From contig CAJQPA010000023.1 of the NCBI GenBank assembly GCA_905480145.1, forward strand, positions 1 through 36,475: 36,475 nt of DNA, in the 5' to 3' direction. Position numbers and translations under genes: made by a program. Positions 7,894-15,899 of the stretch are shown here, one piece after another. The notes under the pieces are model-generated. The model was given only the letters and a program-made list of their open reading frames with translations, did not search any database and had not been told where the DNA came from. This DNA is from an uncultured Flavobacteriales bacterium (GTDB lineage Bacteria > Bacteroidota > Bacteroidia > Flavobacteriales_D > Crocinitomicaceae). Positions within the stretch are counted from its first letter, which is position 1. The number at the start of each line of letters is the position of its first letter.

Positions 7894-9027
7894 ATGGTAA
7901 ATATACAAATGGTTGACTTAAAGTCACAATATCAAAAGATTAAACCAGAGGTAGATAAAGCAATTCTCAATGTAATAGAAGCTGCCCAATTTATTAATGG
8001 CCCAGAAGTTAAAGCATTTCAAAAGGACTTGGAAGAATATCTAGATGTTAAGTATGTTATTCCCTGTGCAAATGGAACAGACGCTTTGCAGATTGCTTTG
8101 ATGGCAGCTGGATTAAAACCAGGCGATGAAGTAATCACCCCATCTTTTACATACGTTGCAACAACAGAGGTAATTGCTCTTCTTGGTTTAACACCTGTGT
8201 TTGTTGATGTGGACAAGGATACTTTTTGTCTAGACACAGATCAGGTTAAAGCATTGATCACCAGTAAGACAAAAGCTATCGTCCCAGTGCATTTGTATGG
8301 TCAGTCGGCAAATATGGAGGCTGTAATGGAAATTGCCAATGAATACAACTTAACTGTTATTGAGGATAATGCTCAAGCAATTGGGAGTGATTATCACTTT
8401 CCAGATGGAAATAAAAAAACTGGAACGATAGGTCATATTGGATGCACGTCGTTTTTTCCTTCTAAGAATCTAGGTTGTTATGGTGACGGGGGCGCAATGT
8501 TTACCAATGATGAAGTTTTGGCCGGTAAAATGAGAATGATAGCCAACCATGGACAAAGTAAAAAATACTACCATGATGTTGTTGGTTGTAATTCGAGATT
8601 GGATAGTATTCAGGCTGCTGTTTTAAAAATAAAATTAAAAGAATTGGACAATTATATTGAAGCGCGCAGAGCTGTTGCTTCACATTACGATAATTTCTTC
8701 GATAAATTTGAGGGAGTTAAAACTCCTGTTAGAGCTAATAATTCTCGTCATGTATTTCATCAATACACATTGACATTGGAAGGGATTGACCGCGATGGAT
8801 TAAATGCGTTTTTAGCTGAAAAAAACATTCCTTCAATGATTTACTATCCTGTGCCTGCTCATAGACAAAAAATGTTTAGTGCTTTTAATTCTAAAGAATC
8901 GAACCTACCAATAACTGACTGGTTGTGCGAAAGAGTCTTGTCTTTGCCTATTCATACAGAGATGACTAAAGAGCAATTGGATTTTATTTGCTCGGGTGTA
9001 GCAGAATTTTTATCAACTAAACAATAA
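7894..9027 (+). CDS. wbpE: Sugar aminotransferase, WbpE/WlbC-like (DegT/DnrJ/EryC1/StrS family)
   Basis: A PLP-dependent aminotransferase of 377 residues that most likely converts UDP-3-keto-GlcNAcA to UDP-2-acetamido-3-amino-2,3-dideoxyglucuronate using glutamate. The PLP lysine is K191 in SFFPSKNLGCYGDGG; the cofactor aspartate lies in VIEDNAQAIG (about 156-164); ANGTDAL binds the phosphate. The substrate is inferred from the downstream oxidoreductase, acetyltransferase and UDP-sugar dehydrogenase, which complete this pathway; the fold alone fits many amino-sugar enzymes (in P. gingivalis the comparable enzyme is PorR). It is the first gene of an operon that runs to 13705. ATG 7894 was chosen; Met6 is a possible alternative. 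Confidence 0.85.
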   Translation: MVNIQMVDLKSQYQKIKPEVDKAILNVIEAAQFINGPEVKAFQKDLEEYLDVKYVIPCANGTDALQIALMAAGLKPGDEVITPSFTYVATTEVIALLGLTPVFVDVDKDTFCLDTDQVKALITSKTKAIVPVHLYGQSANMEAVMEIANEYNLTVIEDNAQAIGSDYHFPDGNKKTGTIGHIGCTSFFPSKNLGCYGDGGAMFTNDEVLAGKMRMIANHGQSKKYYHDVVGCNSRLDSIQAAVLKIKLKELDNYIEARRAVASHYDNFFDKFEGVKTPVRANNSRHVFHQYTLTLEGIDRDGLNAFLAEKNIPSMIYYPVPAHRQKMFSAFNSKESNLPITDWLCERVLSLPIHTEMTKEQLDFICSGVAEFLSTKQ

Positions 9028-9047
9028 GCATTTTTAGATATTAAAGA

Positions 9048-10043
9048 ATGGAGAGTCAAAAAAGAATTTTAATTACGGGTGCTGCTGGATTTTTAGGATC
9101 ACATTTATGTGACTTCTATGTGAATAAAGGATTCTATGTCATTGCGATGGACAACCTTATCACTGGAAGAATAGAAAATATAGAGCATTTATTTCCATTG
9201 GAGAATTTTGAATTCTGTAATCACGATGTAACTAAGTTTATTCATGTCCCTGGTGAGTTGGATTATATTCTGCATTTTGCATCTCCCGCCAGTCCAATTG
9301 ATTATTTAAAAATACCTATTCAAACACTAAAAGTAGGGTCGTTAGGAATACATAATTGTTTAGGTTTAGCTAAAGCGAAAAATGCGAGAGTATTAATAGC
9401 TTCTACATCAGAAGTCTACGGTGACCCTGAAGTACATCCACAAACAGAAGAATATTGGGGGCATGTCAATCCTGTTGGTCCAAGGGGTGTTTATGACGAA
9501 GCAAAACGCTTTCAAGAGGCAATTACGATGGCTTATCACACTTTTCATAAGCTAGAAACAAGAATTATTCGTATTTTTAATACTTATGGGCCAAGAATGA
9601 GACTTAATGATGGACGAGTTTTGCCTGCGTTTATAGGTCAATCATTGAGAGGGGAGGATTTAACTATATTTGGTGATGGCTCGCAAACAAGGTCCTTCTG
9701 CTATGTTGATGATTTAGTCGAAGGAATCTATCGTTTATTACTTAGTGATTGTTCTGACCCAGTGAATATAGGTAACCCATCTGAGATAAGCATTGCGGAT
9801 TTCGCACAAGAAATAATTAATTTGACGGGTACAGATCAAAAGGTTATATTTAAGGGGTTACCCCAAGATGATCCTAAGCAAAGACAACCGGATATTAGTA
9901 AGGCTATTGCATTATTAGGTTGGGAACCAAAAATTGATAGAGCGGAAGGTTTAAAAAGAACCTACGAATATTTTAAAAACTTACCAGAAGAAGAATGGAC
10001 TGCAACAGCCCATTACAATTTTGAAAAATACATTGTTAGATGA
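9048..10043 (+). CDS. UDP-glucuronate decarboxylase-like SDR enzyme (UDP-xylose synthase type)
   Basis: An extended short-chain dehydrogenase/reductase of 331 residues. The NAD-binding motif is GAAGFLGSH at 11-19, and the catalytic Y-x-x-x-K pair is Y149/K153. The segment [19 protein letters not shown] closely resembles the UXS signature (N-P-x-G-x-R-x-x-Y-D-E-x-K), and the C-terminal half has [21 protein letters not shown], also UXS-like. The family turns UDP-glucuronate into UDP-xylose by oxidation, decarboxylation and reduction. There is no glucose-type UDP-sugar dehydrogenase in the window to provide UDP-glucuronate unless the dehydrogenase at 11635 has that activity. It sits between the aminotransferase and acetyltransferase genes and ends 4 bases past the next start. 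The exact substrate is inferred. Confidence 0.8.
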   Translation: MESQKRILITGAAGFLGSHLCDFYVNKGFYVIAMDNLITGRIENIEHLFPLENFEFCNHDVTKFIHVPGELDYILHFASPASPIDYLKIPIQTLKVGSLGIHNCLGLAKAKNARVLIASTSEVYGDPEVHPQTEEYWGHVNPVGPRGVYDEAKRFQEAITMAYHTFHKLETRIIRIFNTYGPRMRLNDGRVLPAFIGQSLRGEDLTIFGDGSQTRSFCYVDDLVEGIYRLLLSDCSDPVNIGNPSEISIADFAQEIINLTGTDQKVIFKGLPQDDPKQRQPDISKAIALLGWEPKIDRAEGLKRTYEYFKNLPEEEWTATAHYNFEKYIVR

Positions 10044-10612
10044 TGAATTATTTTGCACATGAAACGGCGGTGATCGATGAAGGTTGCCAAATTGGTGAAG
10101 GAACTAGTATTTGGCACTTTTCGCATGTGATGAGCGATTGCGTGATTGGAGAGAAATGTAATATTGGTCAAAACGTTGTTGTTTCACCGAAGGTTATTCT
10201 AGGCAAGAATGTGAAAATTCAAAATAATGTTTCTCTTTATACAGGCGTCATTTGTGAAGATGATGTTTTTCTTGGTCCTTCTATGGTTTTTACCAACGTT
10301 AGTAATCCTCGAAGTGCGGTTGTTAGGAGAGGTGAGTACACTGAGACAATAGTTCGAAAAGGCGCAAGTATTGGTGCTAATGCTACAATTGTTTGCGGGC
10401 ATGACATCGGAAAATTTGCATTTATCGGTGCCGGTTCGGTGGTAACGAAACCAGTAGCTGATTATGCCTTGGTTGTTGGTAACCCTGCAAGACAATTAGG
10501 TTGGATGAGTGAATATGGTCATCGATTAGAATTTGGAACAGAAGGTGTAGCTGAATGTCCAGAAAGTAAAGAAAAGTACAAATTGGAGAATAATATAGTA
10601 TTCAAATTATAA
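10040..10612 (+). CDS. wbpD: UDP-3-amino-GlcNAcA N-acetyltransferase, WbpD/WlbB-like
   Basis: A left-handed beta-helix acetyltransferase of 190 residues. Hexapeptide repeats are clear ([66 protein letters not shown]). The family transfers acetyl from acetyl-CoA to the 3-amino group of UDP-2-acetamido-3-amino-2,3-dideoxyglucuronate. The loop [14 protein letters not shown] is characteristic of the WbpD/WlbB branch. The start overlaps the previous stop by 4 bases (ATGA), so the two are probably coupled. With the neighbouring WbpA-, WbpB- and WbpE-like genes it completes the diacetamido sugar pathway. Confidence 0.88.
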   Translation: MMNYFAHETAVIDEGCQIGEGTSIWHFSHVMSDCVIGEKCNIGQNVVVSPKVILGKNVKIQNNVSLYTGVICEDDVFLGPSMVFTNVSNPRSAVVRRGEYTETIVRKGASIGANATIVCGHDIGKFAFIGAGSVVTKPVADYALVVGNPARQLGWMSEYGHRLEFGTEGVAECPESKEKYKLENNIVFKL

Positions 10613-10619
10613 GATAATT

Positions 10620-11654
10620 ATGGATAAAAATGAAGTTATAAAGTTTGCAGTAATAGGAGCAGGTCACATAGGGAAAAGACATGCTGAAATGATAAGCAGA
10701 GAGCAAGAAGGTGAGTTAGTCGCAATGGTTGATGTTCTTACTAAAAAAGAATGTGGGGCAGAGAGTTTTGACGTTCCTTTCTTTAAATCTATAAATGAAC
10801 TGATCGAATCAGGAATAGAATTTGATGTTTTGAATGTTTGCACGCCAAATGGATTGCATGCTGAACAAAGTATTAAAGGTCTTTCTAATGAAAAGCATAT
10901 CGTCTGTGAAAAACCAATGGGGCTTTCAAAGGATAGTTGTGAAAAAGTGATTTTTAAATCATTGCAAATGTCTAAGAACGTTTTTTGCGTAATGCAGAAC
11001 AGATACTCTCCACCATCTGAGTGGATAAAATCTTTAATTGACAAGAAAATTTTAGGTGATATTTTCATGGTACAACTGAACTGTTATTGGAATAGAGACG
11101 ACCGCTATTATAAAGCTGACGGATGGAAAGGTACTGCAGATTTAGATGGAGGAACATTGTTTACTCAATTCTCACACTTTATTGATATTATGTATTGGCT
11201 TTTTGGAGATATAGATAATATATCAGCTAAATTTGCTGACTTTACGCACAAGAATTCAACGAAATTTGAAGATTCAGGATTCGTTAATTTTGATTTTATT
11301 AATGGAGGAATGGGTAGTATTAATTATTCTACAGCTGTCGCAAACCAAAATTTAGAAAGTTCAATTACAATTATTGGAAGTAAGGGAAGTGTTAAAATTG
11401 GTGGCCAATATATGAATGAAGTGGAGGTTTGCAATGTAGCAGATTATGAAATGCCAGTATTAGCGCCATCAAATCCAGCAAATGATTATGGTCCATACAA
11501 AGGTTCTGCTGCAAATCATAACTATGTTATAAAGAATGTAATCGACACTTTAAAAGGGAGAACAACGGCAACCACAAATGCATTGGAAGGTCTTAAGGTG
11601 GTAGAAATTATTGAAAGAATATATAAAGTAAGAAATGAGCAACTCGATTTATAA
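10620..11654 (+). CDS. wbpB: UDP-GlcNAcA 3-dehydrogenase, WbpB/WlbA-like (Gfo/Idh/MocA family)
   Basis: A 344-residue NAD-dependent oxidoreductase. The Rossmann motif is GAGHIGKRHA near residues 13-22, and the family's E-K-P motif is at 97-99 (CEKPM). The second half contains the beta-sheet dimer domain with GWKGTADLDGGTLFTQFSHFID, whose histidine is a usual catalytic residue. The enzyme would oxidise C3 of UDP-GlcNAcA, and the 3-keto product would go to the aminotransferase. Its end overlaps the start of the downstream dehydrogenase by 20 bases, which suggests tight coupling. Family identity is firm; the specific substrate follows from the cluster. Confidence 0.87.
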   Translation: MDKNEVIKFAVIGAGHIGKRHAEMISREQEGELVAMVDVLTKKECGAESFDVPFFKSINELIESGIEFDVLNVCTPNGLHAEQSIKGLSNEKHIVCEKPMGLSKDSCEKVIFKSLQMSKNVFCVMQNRYSPPSEWIKSLIDKKILGDIFMVQLNCYWNRDDRYYKADGWKGTADLDGGTLFTQFSHFIDIMYWLFGDIDNISAKFADFTHKNSTKFEDSGFVNFDFINGGMGSINYSTAVANQNLESSITIIGSKGSVKIGGQYMNEVEVCNVADYEMPVLAPSNPANDYGPYKGSAANHNYVIKNVIDTLKGRTTATTNALEGLKVVEIIERIYKVRNEQLDL

Positions 11655-12939
11655 TAAATTATTGAAAAAAGAAGCTAAACTCGCAGTGGTTGGGTTAGGT
11701 TACGTTGGACTTCCAATTGCGTTGGAATTTGCGAAGAAAATATCAGTGATAGGTTTTGATGTCAATGAGGAGCGTGTCGAAATGATGCAGAACAATATTG
11801 ATCCTAGCAAAGAGTTAGAGTCGGAAGATTTTAAGAACAGTGATATTCAGTTCACGGCAGATATGGATGAGTTAAAAAAAGCTCAGTTTTTTGTTATGGC
11901 TGTTCCTACGCCAATTGATGATGCAAATCTACCGAATCTAGCTCCACTTTTAGGAGCTACTGAAACTGTTGCTAAAGCCTTAAAAAAAGGTGATTATGTT
12001 GTTTTTGAATCAACGGTTTATCCGGGGTGTACAGAAGAAGATTGTATTCCAATTTTGGAGAAGGTGTCTGGTTTGAAATTTCAAGAAGATTTTATGGTTG
12101 GGTATTCTCCAGAGAGGATAAATCCAGGAGATAAAGTCCATACTTTGCAGAGTGTTGTGAAGATTGTCTCTGGTTGTTGTGATGAATCATTAGAAAACAT
12201 TGCAAAGACGTATGAGCTTGTTGTGGATGCTGGAGTCCACCGAGCTGCATCAATTAAAGTTGCGGAGGCAGCTAAGATTATAGAAAATACGCAACGTGAT
12301 GTTAATATATCCTTGATAAATGAGCTTTCTATTATCTTTAATAAGCTTGGAATCAATACCTTTGATGTTTTAGAGGCTGCTGGTACAAAATGGAATTTTT
12401 TGAATTTCTCTCCAGGATTAGTAGGTGGCCATTGTATCGGAGTAGATCCTTACTACCTTACGCACAAGGCGCAGCAAGCTGGTTACCATTCTAAGGTAAT
12501 TACAAGTGGGCGTTATGTCAATGACTCAATGGGATTCTATATCGGGAAACAAACGGTTAAAAAAATTCTTGCAAAAGGCAAAAATATTCAAGACTCTCGA
12601 GTATTAGTAATGGGAGTTACCTTTAAAGAGGATGTAAGTGATATAAGAAATACCAAGGTTATTAATATTGTGAATGAGTTAAAGTCATTTCAAGTTAAAG
12701 TTGATTTGGTTGATCCTCATGCTTCATCTGAAGATATGAAAAATCAATACGGGGTTTCTTTAAGAGAATCAGCTGGGTCCGGCTACGATGCGGTAATCGT
12801 AGCAGTGAATCATGCCGAATACACATCTTTAACGGAATCAGATTTTGAAAAAATGATGAAAGATGATAAGGGTGTTTTTGTTGATGTAAAAGGCATTTTT
12901 AGAAATAAAATCGAAAGATTAGAATATTGGAGCTTATAA
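11635..12939 (+). CDS. wbpA: UDP-N-acetylhexosamine 6-dehydrogenase (WbpA/WbpO/TviB type)
   Basis: A 434-residue UDP-sugar dehydrogenase that oxidises C6 of a UDP-HexNAc to the uronic acid in two NAD-dependent steps. The NAD motif is VGLGYVGLP near 19-27. The catalytic cysteine is C267 in GLVGGHCIGVDPYY. The block VAEAAKIIENTQRDVNISLINEL and the KWNFLNFSPGLVGGHCIG segment place it with the N-acetylhexosamine dehydrogenases (WbpA, WbpO, TviB) rather than UDP-glucose dehydrogenases. In this operon UDP-GlcNAc is the likely substrate, as it is needed by the downstream 3-oxidation; UDP-GalNAc cannot be excluded. The stop codon forms TAATG with a 4-codon open frame before the next gene. Confidence 0.9.
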   Translation: MSNSIYNKLLKKEAKLAVVGLGYVGLPIALEFAKKISVIGFDVNEERVEMMQNNIDPSKELESEDFKNSDIQFTADMDELKKAQFFVMAVPTPIDDANLPNLAPLLGATETVAKALKKGDYVVFESTVYPGCTEEDCIPILEKVSGLKFQEDFMVGYSPERINPGDKVHTLQSVVKIVSGCCDESLENIAKTYELVVDAGVHRAASIKVAEAAKIIENTQRDVNISLINELSIIFNKLGINTFDVLEAAGTKWNFLNFSPGLVGGHCIGVDPYYLTHKAQQAGYHSKVITSGRYVNDSMGFYIGKQTVKKILAKGKNIQDSRVLVMGVTFKEDVSDIRNTKVINIVNELKSFQVKVDLVDPHASSEDMKNQYGVSLRESAGSGYDAVIVAVNHAEYTSLTESDFEKMMKDDKGVFVDVKGIFRNKIERLEYWSL

Positions 12940-12955
12940 TGGCGAACAATTAATT

Positions 12956-13705
12956 GTGAGTTTTTTTTCTAAATTATTTAACAAGAAGGAAGAAGTTCTT
13001 CCAGTATTTGATTTATCTCAAATTGGAGTTGATATGCATAGTCATTTGATTCCAGGAATTGATGATGGTTCAAAGTCAATGGATGAAACAATTGCTATGC
13101 TCGCTAAATTTGAAAGTTTAGGCATAAAGAAAGTAATTACTACTCCTCACATTATGAGTGATTTCTATAAAAACACTCCTGAAATTATTTTGGGAGGTTT
13201 GTCGGAAGTCAGAAAAACAGCAAAAGATCTTAATCTCAATATTGAAATTGAAGCAGCTGCAGAATATTTTTTTGATGAGACCCTAATGGATCGCTTAAAA
13301 AAGAAAGAAAAACTGTTGACATTCGGAGACAACCACATTCTGTTTGAATTCTCTTTTCATGTTGAGCCACCTCAAATCGAAGAATTGTTTTTTGAATTAC
13401 TTTCACAGAATTACAAGCCAATTTTAGCGCATTACGAGAGGTATAAATTCCTTTTTGATAAGCCAGAAAAAGCTATTGAATGGAGAGGGATGGGGATAGA
13501 AATTCAATTAAATTATAATTCTTTGTTTGGACATTATGGGCCAGACGTTCAGAAACAAGCCAAATATATTGTAGATAATAAATTGGTCGACTACGTGTCA
13601 ACAGATTGTCACAGAATGGATCATTTGATGGCGCTAGAGAAAAATCTAACCAGGCCGTATATGCATAAACTGGCTGATTTAGATTTAAAGAATAGCCAAC
13701 TTTAA
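12956..13705 (+). CDS. CpsB/YwqE-type tyrosine-protein phosphatase (PHP domain)
   Basis: A 249-residue metal-dependent phosphatase of the PHP fold, the family that dephosphorylates bacterial tyrosine kinases controlling capsule export (CpsB, YwqE, CapC). The metal-binding D-x-H-x-H motif is at 26-30 (DMHSH), followed by GIDDGS, TTPHI (about 61-65), AAEYFFDE, HYERY and STDCHR, all typical. The chosen start is GTG at 12956: no ATG occurs in frame upstream and the N-terminus then starts just before FFSKLFNK. It is the last gene of the sugar operon. No Wzc-like tyrosine kinase is in the window. Family assignment is good; the substrate is inferred. Confidence 0.85.
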   Translation: MSFFSKLFNKKEEVLPVFDLSQIGVDMHSHLIPGIDDGSKSMDETIAMLAKFESLGIKKVITTPHIMSDFYKNTPEIILGGLSEVRKTAKDLNLNIEIEAAAEYFFDETLMDRLKKKEKLLTFGDNHILFEFSFHVEPPQIEELFFELLSQNYKPILAHYERYKFLFDKPEKAIEWRGMGIEIQLNYNSLFGHYGPDVQKQAKYIVDNKLVDYVSTDCHRMDHLMALEKNLTRPYMHKLADLDLKNSQL

Positions 13706-13716
13706 TATAATAGATC

Positions 13717-14079
13717 ATGGCCTATGACGAATTTTTAGGTGATAGGATTCGGCAAATTATTGAATCCATGCATGTTGACTTTTTTGAGAAGAAAATGATG
13801 GGTGGCTTAATTTTTATGGTCAATGATAAGATGTTTTGTGGCATTCATTTTTCAAAAAAAACAAACACGAACTTATTGATGGCAAGAATTGGGCTAGAGG
13901 CAACTGCCGAAGCTTTAATTATGACTGGTTGTCATCCTATGGACTTCACAGGTAGGCCAATGAAGGGTTTTGTTTTTATTACGCCTGATGGCTTCGATAC
14001 TGATGATGATCTTGAATACTGGTTGAAGCTATGCCTTGCGTTCAATCCAGAGGCAAAGGCAGCTAAAAAGAGAATCTAA
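13717..14079 (+). CDS. TfoX N-terminal domain protein
   Basis: A 120-residue cytoplasmic protein that resembles the TfoX/Sxy N-terminal domain: an early helical region (LGDRIRQIIES), the strand pair KKMMGGLIFMVNDKMFCGIHF, and a late FTGRPMKGFVFI block followed by a helix. In gammaproteobacteria TfoX promotes competence, but stand-alone N-terminal domains in Bacteroidota are uncharacterised. The start ATG is 11 bases after the phosphatase stop, so it may be read through from the sugar operon, yet nothing links it to sugars. The C-terminus is lysine-rich, as in many family members. Confidence 0.75.
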   Translation: MAYDEFLGDRIRQIIESMHVDFFEKKMMGGLIFMVNDKMFCGIHFSKKTNTNLLMARIGLEATAEALIMTGCHPMDFTGRPMKGFVFITPDGFDTDDDLEYWLKLCLAFNPEAKAAKKRI

Positions 14080-14109
14080 ATTACATTTTAAACTTTGTTG
14101 AGAGTATAC

Positions 14110-15009
14110 TCAATAGCCAGTCCAACTTCCCACTAATTTATCTCCTCTAATGAGTACAGCTGGAAAAGGAATTTTCAAATAATTCAATTGACTAACAATA
14201 ACTTTTAACCATCTTTTTTTTATTGGTAAGCGGCTAAAGTCAATGTCAAGCGAAAGTAAGAACTCTCTTTTTTCAAAATATTCTTTGCCTGAAGTTGGAC
14301 TTAAATAATATGACTTTTCACCCACTAGTTTCTCGTGAGCACTGTATCCAATGGAAAGACAGGCCCATTTGGGAATGTTACTGTTCTTAAAAAAAGTACC
14401 AGGACTAAAACTTAACCAGTAGGTCTGACCGTTGTAGTCTTTTAGTAAACTTTCATTAAAATTAGTTCCTAGTAATTCAGGTCTTTCTTTAGAAAACGAG
14501 GTAGGGGCAAATGAAAACTTTGGAATAATACGTTCTTCTTTCCATGCTAATTGCTGTACTAAATAAGTTAAGGAGCCCAGCGTGTTTGCTGCTATATCAC
14601 TCCAGGAAAACCCCCATTCTTCACTGTATGCATCTAAAAGTTCGAAAGTTGTTTGATATCCAAGGCTTATTCCAGTTCCAATCCATACGGATTTTTTATC
14701 ATCAAACCCGGACCAGCGAATCATTTCTGTGGTTAGTTTGTTTATTTTGTAGCTTGCATAATAGTGACCCACCTTATCCATTTGCAACCAGTTTTTTGAA
14801 TCATTGAATGTGTGAAACTTACTTTTTGGAATGTCCTTATACCATAGTTGAGACAAACCAATCATGCTTCCTGCCCAAACCACTCCAATTCCAGAACTCA
14901 CTCCGATGAATCTCTTTTTATTTAAAGAGTCAGAGTGCTCAAAAGCTCGTTGCGCAATACCGAATTGTACAGATAAAATGAATATTATTAAGGATAAATA
15001 GCGCAACAT
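14110..15009 (-). CDS. DUF2279 family predicted membrane/periplasmic protein
   Basis: A 299-residue protein with an N-terminal signal sequence (about 1-19, ending IAQ). Residues about 75-155 contain DKVGHYYASY, a GISLGYQTTFELLDAYSEEWGFSWSDIAANTLGS stretch and other features I associate with DUF2279 (related to E. coli YfiM). The C-terminal half is rich in aromatic residues and short strands and may be barrel-like or surface exposed. Function is unknown. It is the only leftward gene between 7894 and 36475 and is divergent from the LOG-family gene across 185 bases in which I see no clear promoter. The start ATG fits the signal peptide. Confidence 0.75.
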   Translation of the reverse strand: MLRYLSLIIFILSVQFGIAQRAFEHSDSLNKKRFIGVSSGIGVVWAGSMIGLSQLWYKDIPKSKFHTFNDSKNWLQMDKVGHYYASYKINKLTTEMIRWSGFDDKKSVWIGTGISLGYQTTFELLDAYSEEWGFSWSDIAANTLGSLTYLVQQLAWKEERIIPKFSFAPTSFSKERPELLGTNFNESLLKDYNGQTYWLSFSPGTFFKNSNIPKWACLSIGYSAHEKLVGEKSYYLSPTSGKEYFEKREFLLSLDIDFSRLPIKKRWLKVIVSQLNYLKIPFPAVLIRGDKLVGSWTGY

Positions 15010-15194
15010 ATTGCCTAAATTAATGGAAATGTTTGGTAGATAGTGTTCTACCCATATAATTTTCTTTCAAAAGGCGCGTTTAAGTGGATATTCTACTATT
15101 TTTGTTTATTGCACAAGTAATGTGTTTAATTGGTAGAACTCTGAAGGAAAAACATTCATCGAAGACTCTCAACTGCAATTTAGAATAGAAAATT

Positions 15195-15878
15195 ATGAAT
15201 AAAATAATAAAGGATTGGAACGATATTAAAATCAATGATAGTTGGGCAATTTTTAAAATAATTGCTGAATTCGTTGAAGGCTATGAAAGAATGGCTAAGA
15301 TTGGCCCATGTATATCTGTATTTGGTTCCGCAAGAACTAAATCAGATAATAAATATTATCAATTAAGTGTTGACGTTTCTAGAATGCTAGCTCAGGGAGG
15401 TTACGGTGTGATTACTGGTGGTGGTCCTGGTATTATGGAGGCTGGAAATAAAGGAGCTCAAGAAGGTGGAGGGAAATCTGTTGGATTGAACATTGATTTG
15501 CCATTTGAACAAAATCACAATCCTTATATTGATCAAGAGCATAACTTAGAATTTGATTACTTTTTCGTTAGAAAAGTAATGTTTGTGAAATATGCACAAG
15601 GATTTGTGGTTTTACCTGGTGGATTTGGAACTTTAGATGAGTTGTTTGAGGCACTGACACTTATACAAACAAAGAAAATTAATCATAGGCCCGTTGTTTT
15701 AATTGGGAAAGATTATTGGACAGGATTAATTGATTGGATAAAAAACGTCATGCTTGCACAAGAAAACAACGTGTCAGAAAAAGATTTAGATTTGATAAAA
15801 ATAGTTGATACAGCGCAAGAAGCTTACGATGCAATTGATGACTTCTACAAATCTCATGAGCTTTCTCCAAACTTTTAA
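15195..15878 (+). CDS. LOG-family protein (TIGR00730; cytokinin-type nucleotide phosphoribohydrolase-like)
   Basis: A 227-residue Rossmann-like protein with both LOG signatures: GGGPGIMEAGNKGA at about 76-89 and PGGFGTLDE at 141-149, whose glutamate is catalytic in plant LOG enzymes. The family hydrolyses the N-glycosidic bond of nucleoside 5'-monophosphates (long misannotated as lysine decarboxylase). The substrate in this organism is unknown. A PASTA protein follows 21 bases later on the same strand, suggesting co-transcription. The start ATG at 15195 gives a normal length. Confidence 0.88.
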   Translation: MNKIIKDWNDIKINDSWAIFKIIAEFVEGYERMAKIGPCISVFGSARTKSDNKYYQLSVDVSRMLAQGGYGVITGGGPGIMEAGNKGAQEGGGKSVGLNIDLPFEQNHNPYIDQEHNLEFDYFFVRKVMFVKYAQGFVVLPGGFGTLDELFEALTLIQTKKINHRPVVLIGKDYWTGLIDWIKNVMLAQENNVSEKDLDLIKIVDTAQEAYDAIDDFYKSHELSPNF

Positions 15879-15899
15879 TAAAGGAATACAAAGGACGAG

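Noticed and set aside
7894..13705. Horizontally acquired polysaccharide island
   Set aside because: The operon's base composition resembles its neighbours, and no mobile-element gene, tRNA junction or direct repeat flanks it; nothing visible supports recent transfer.
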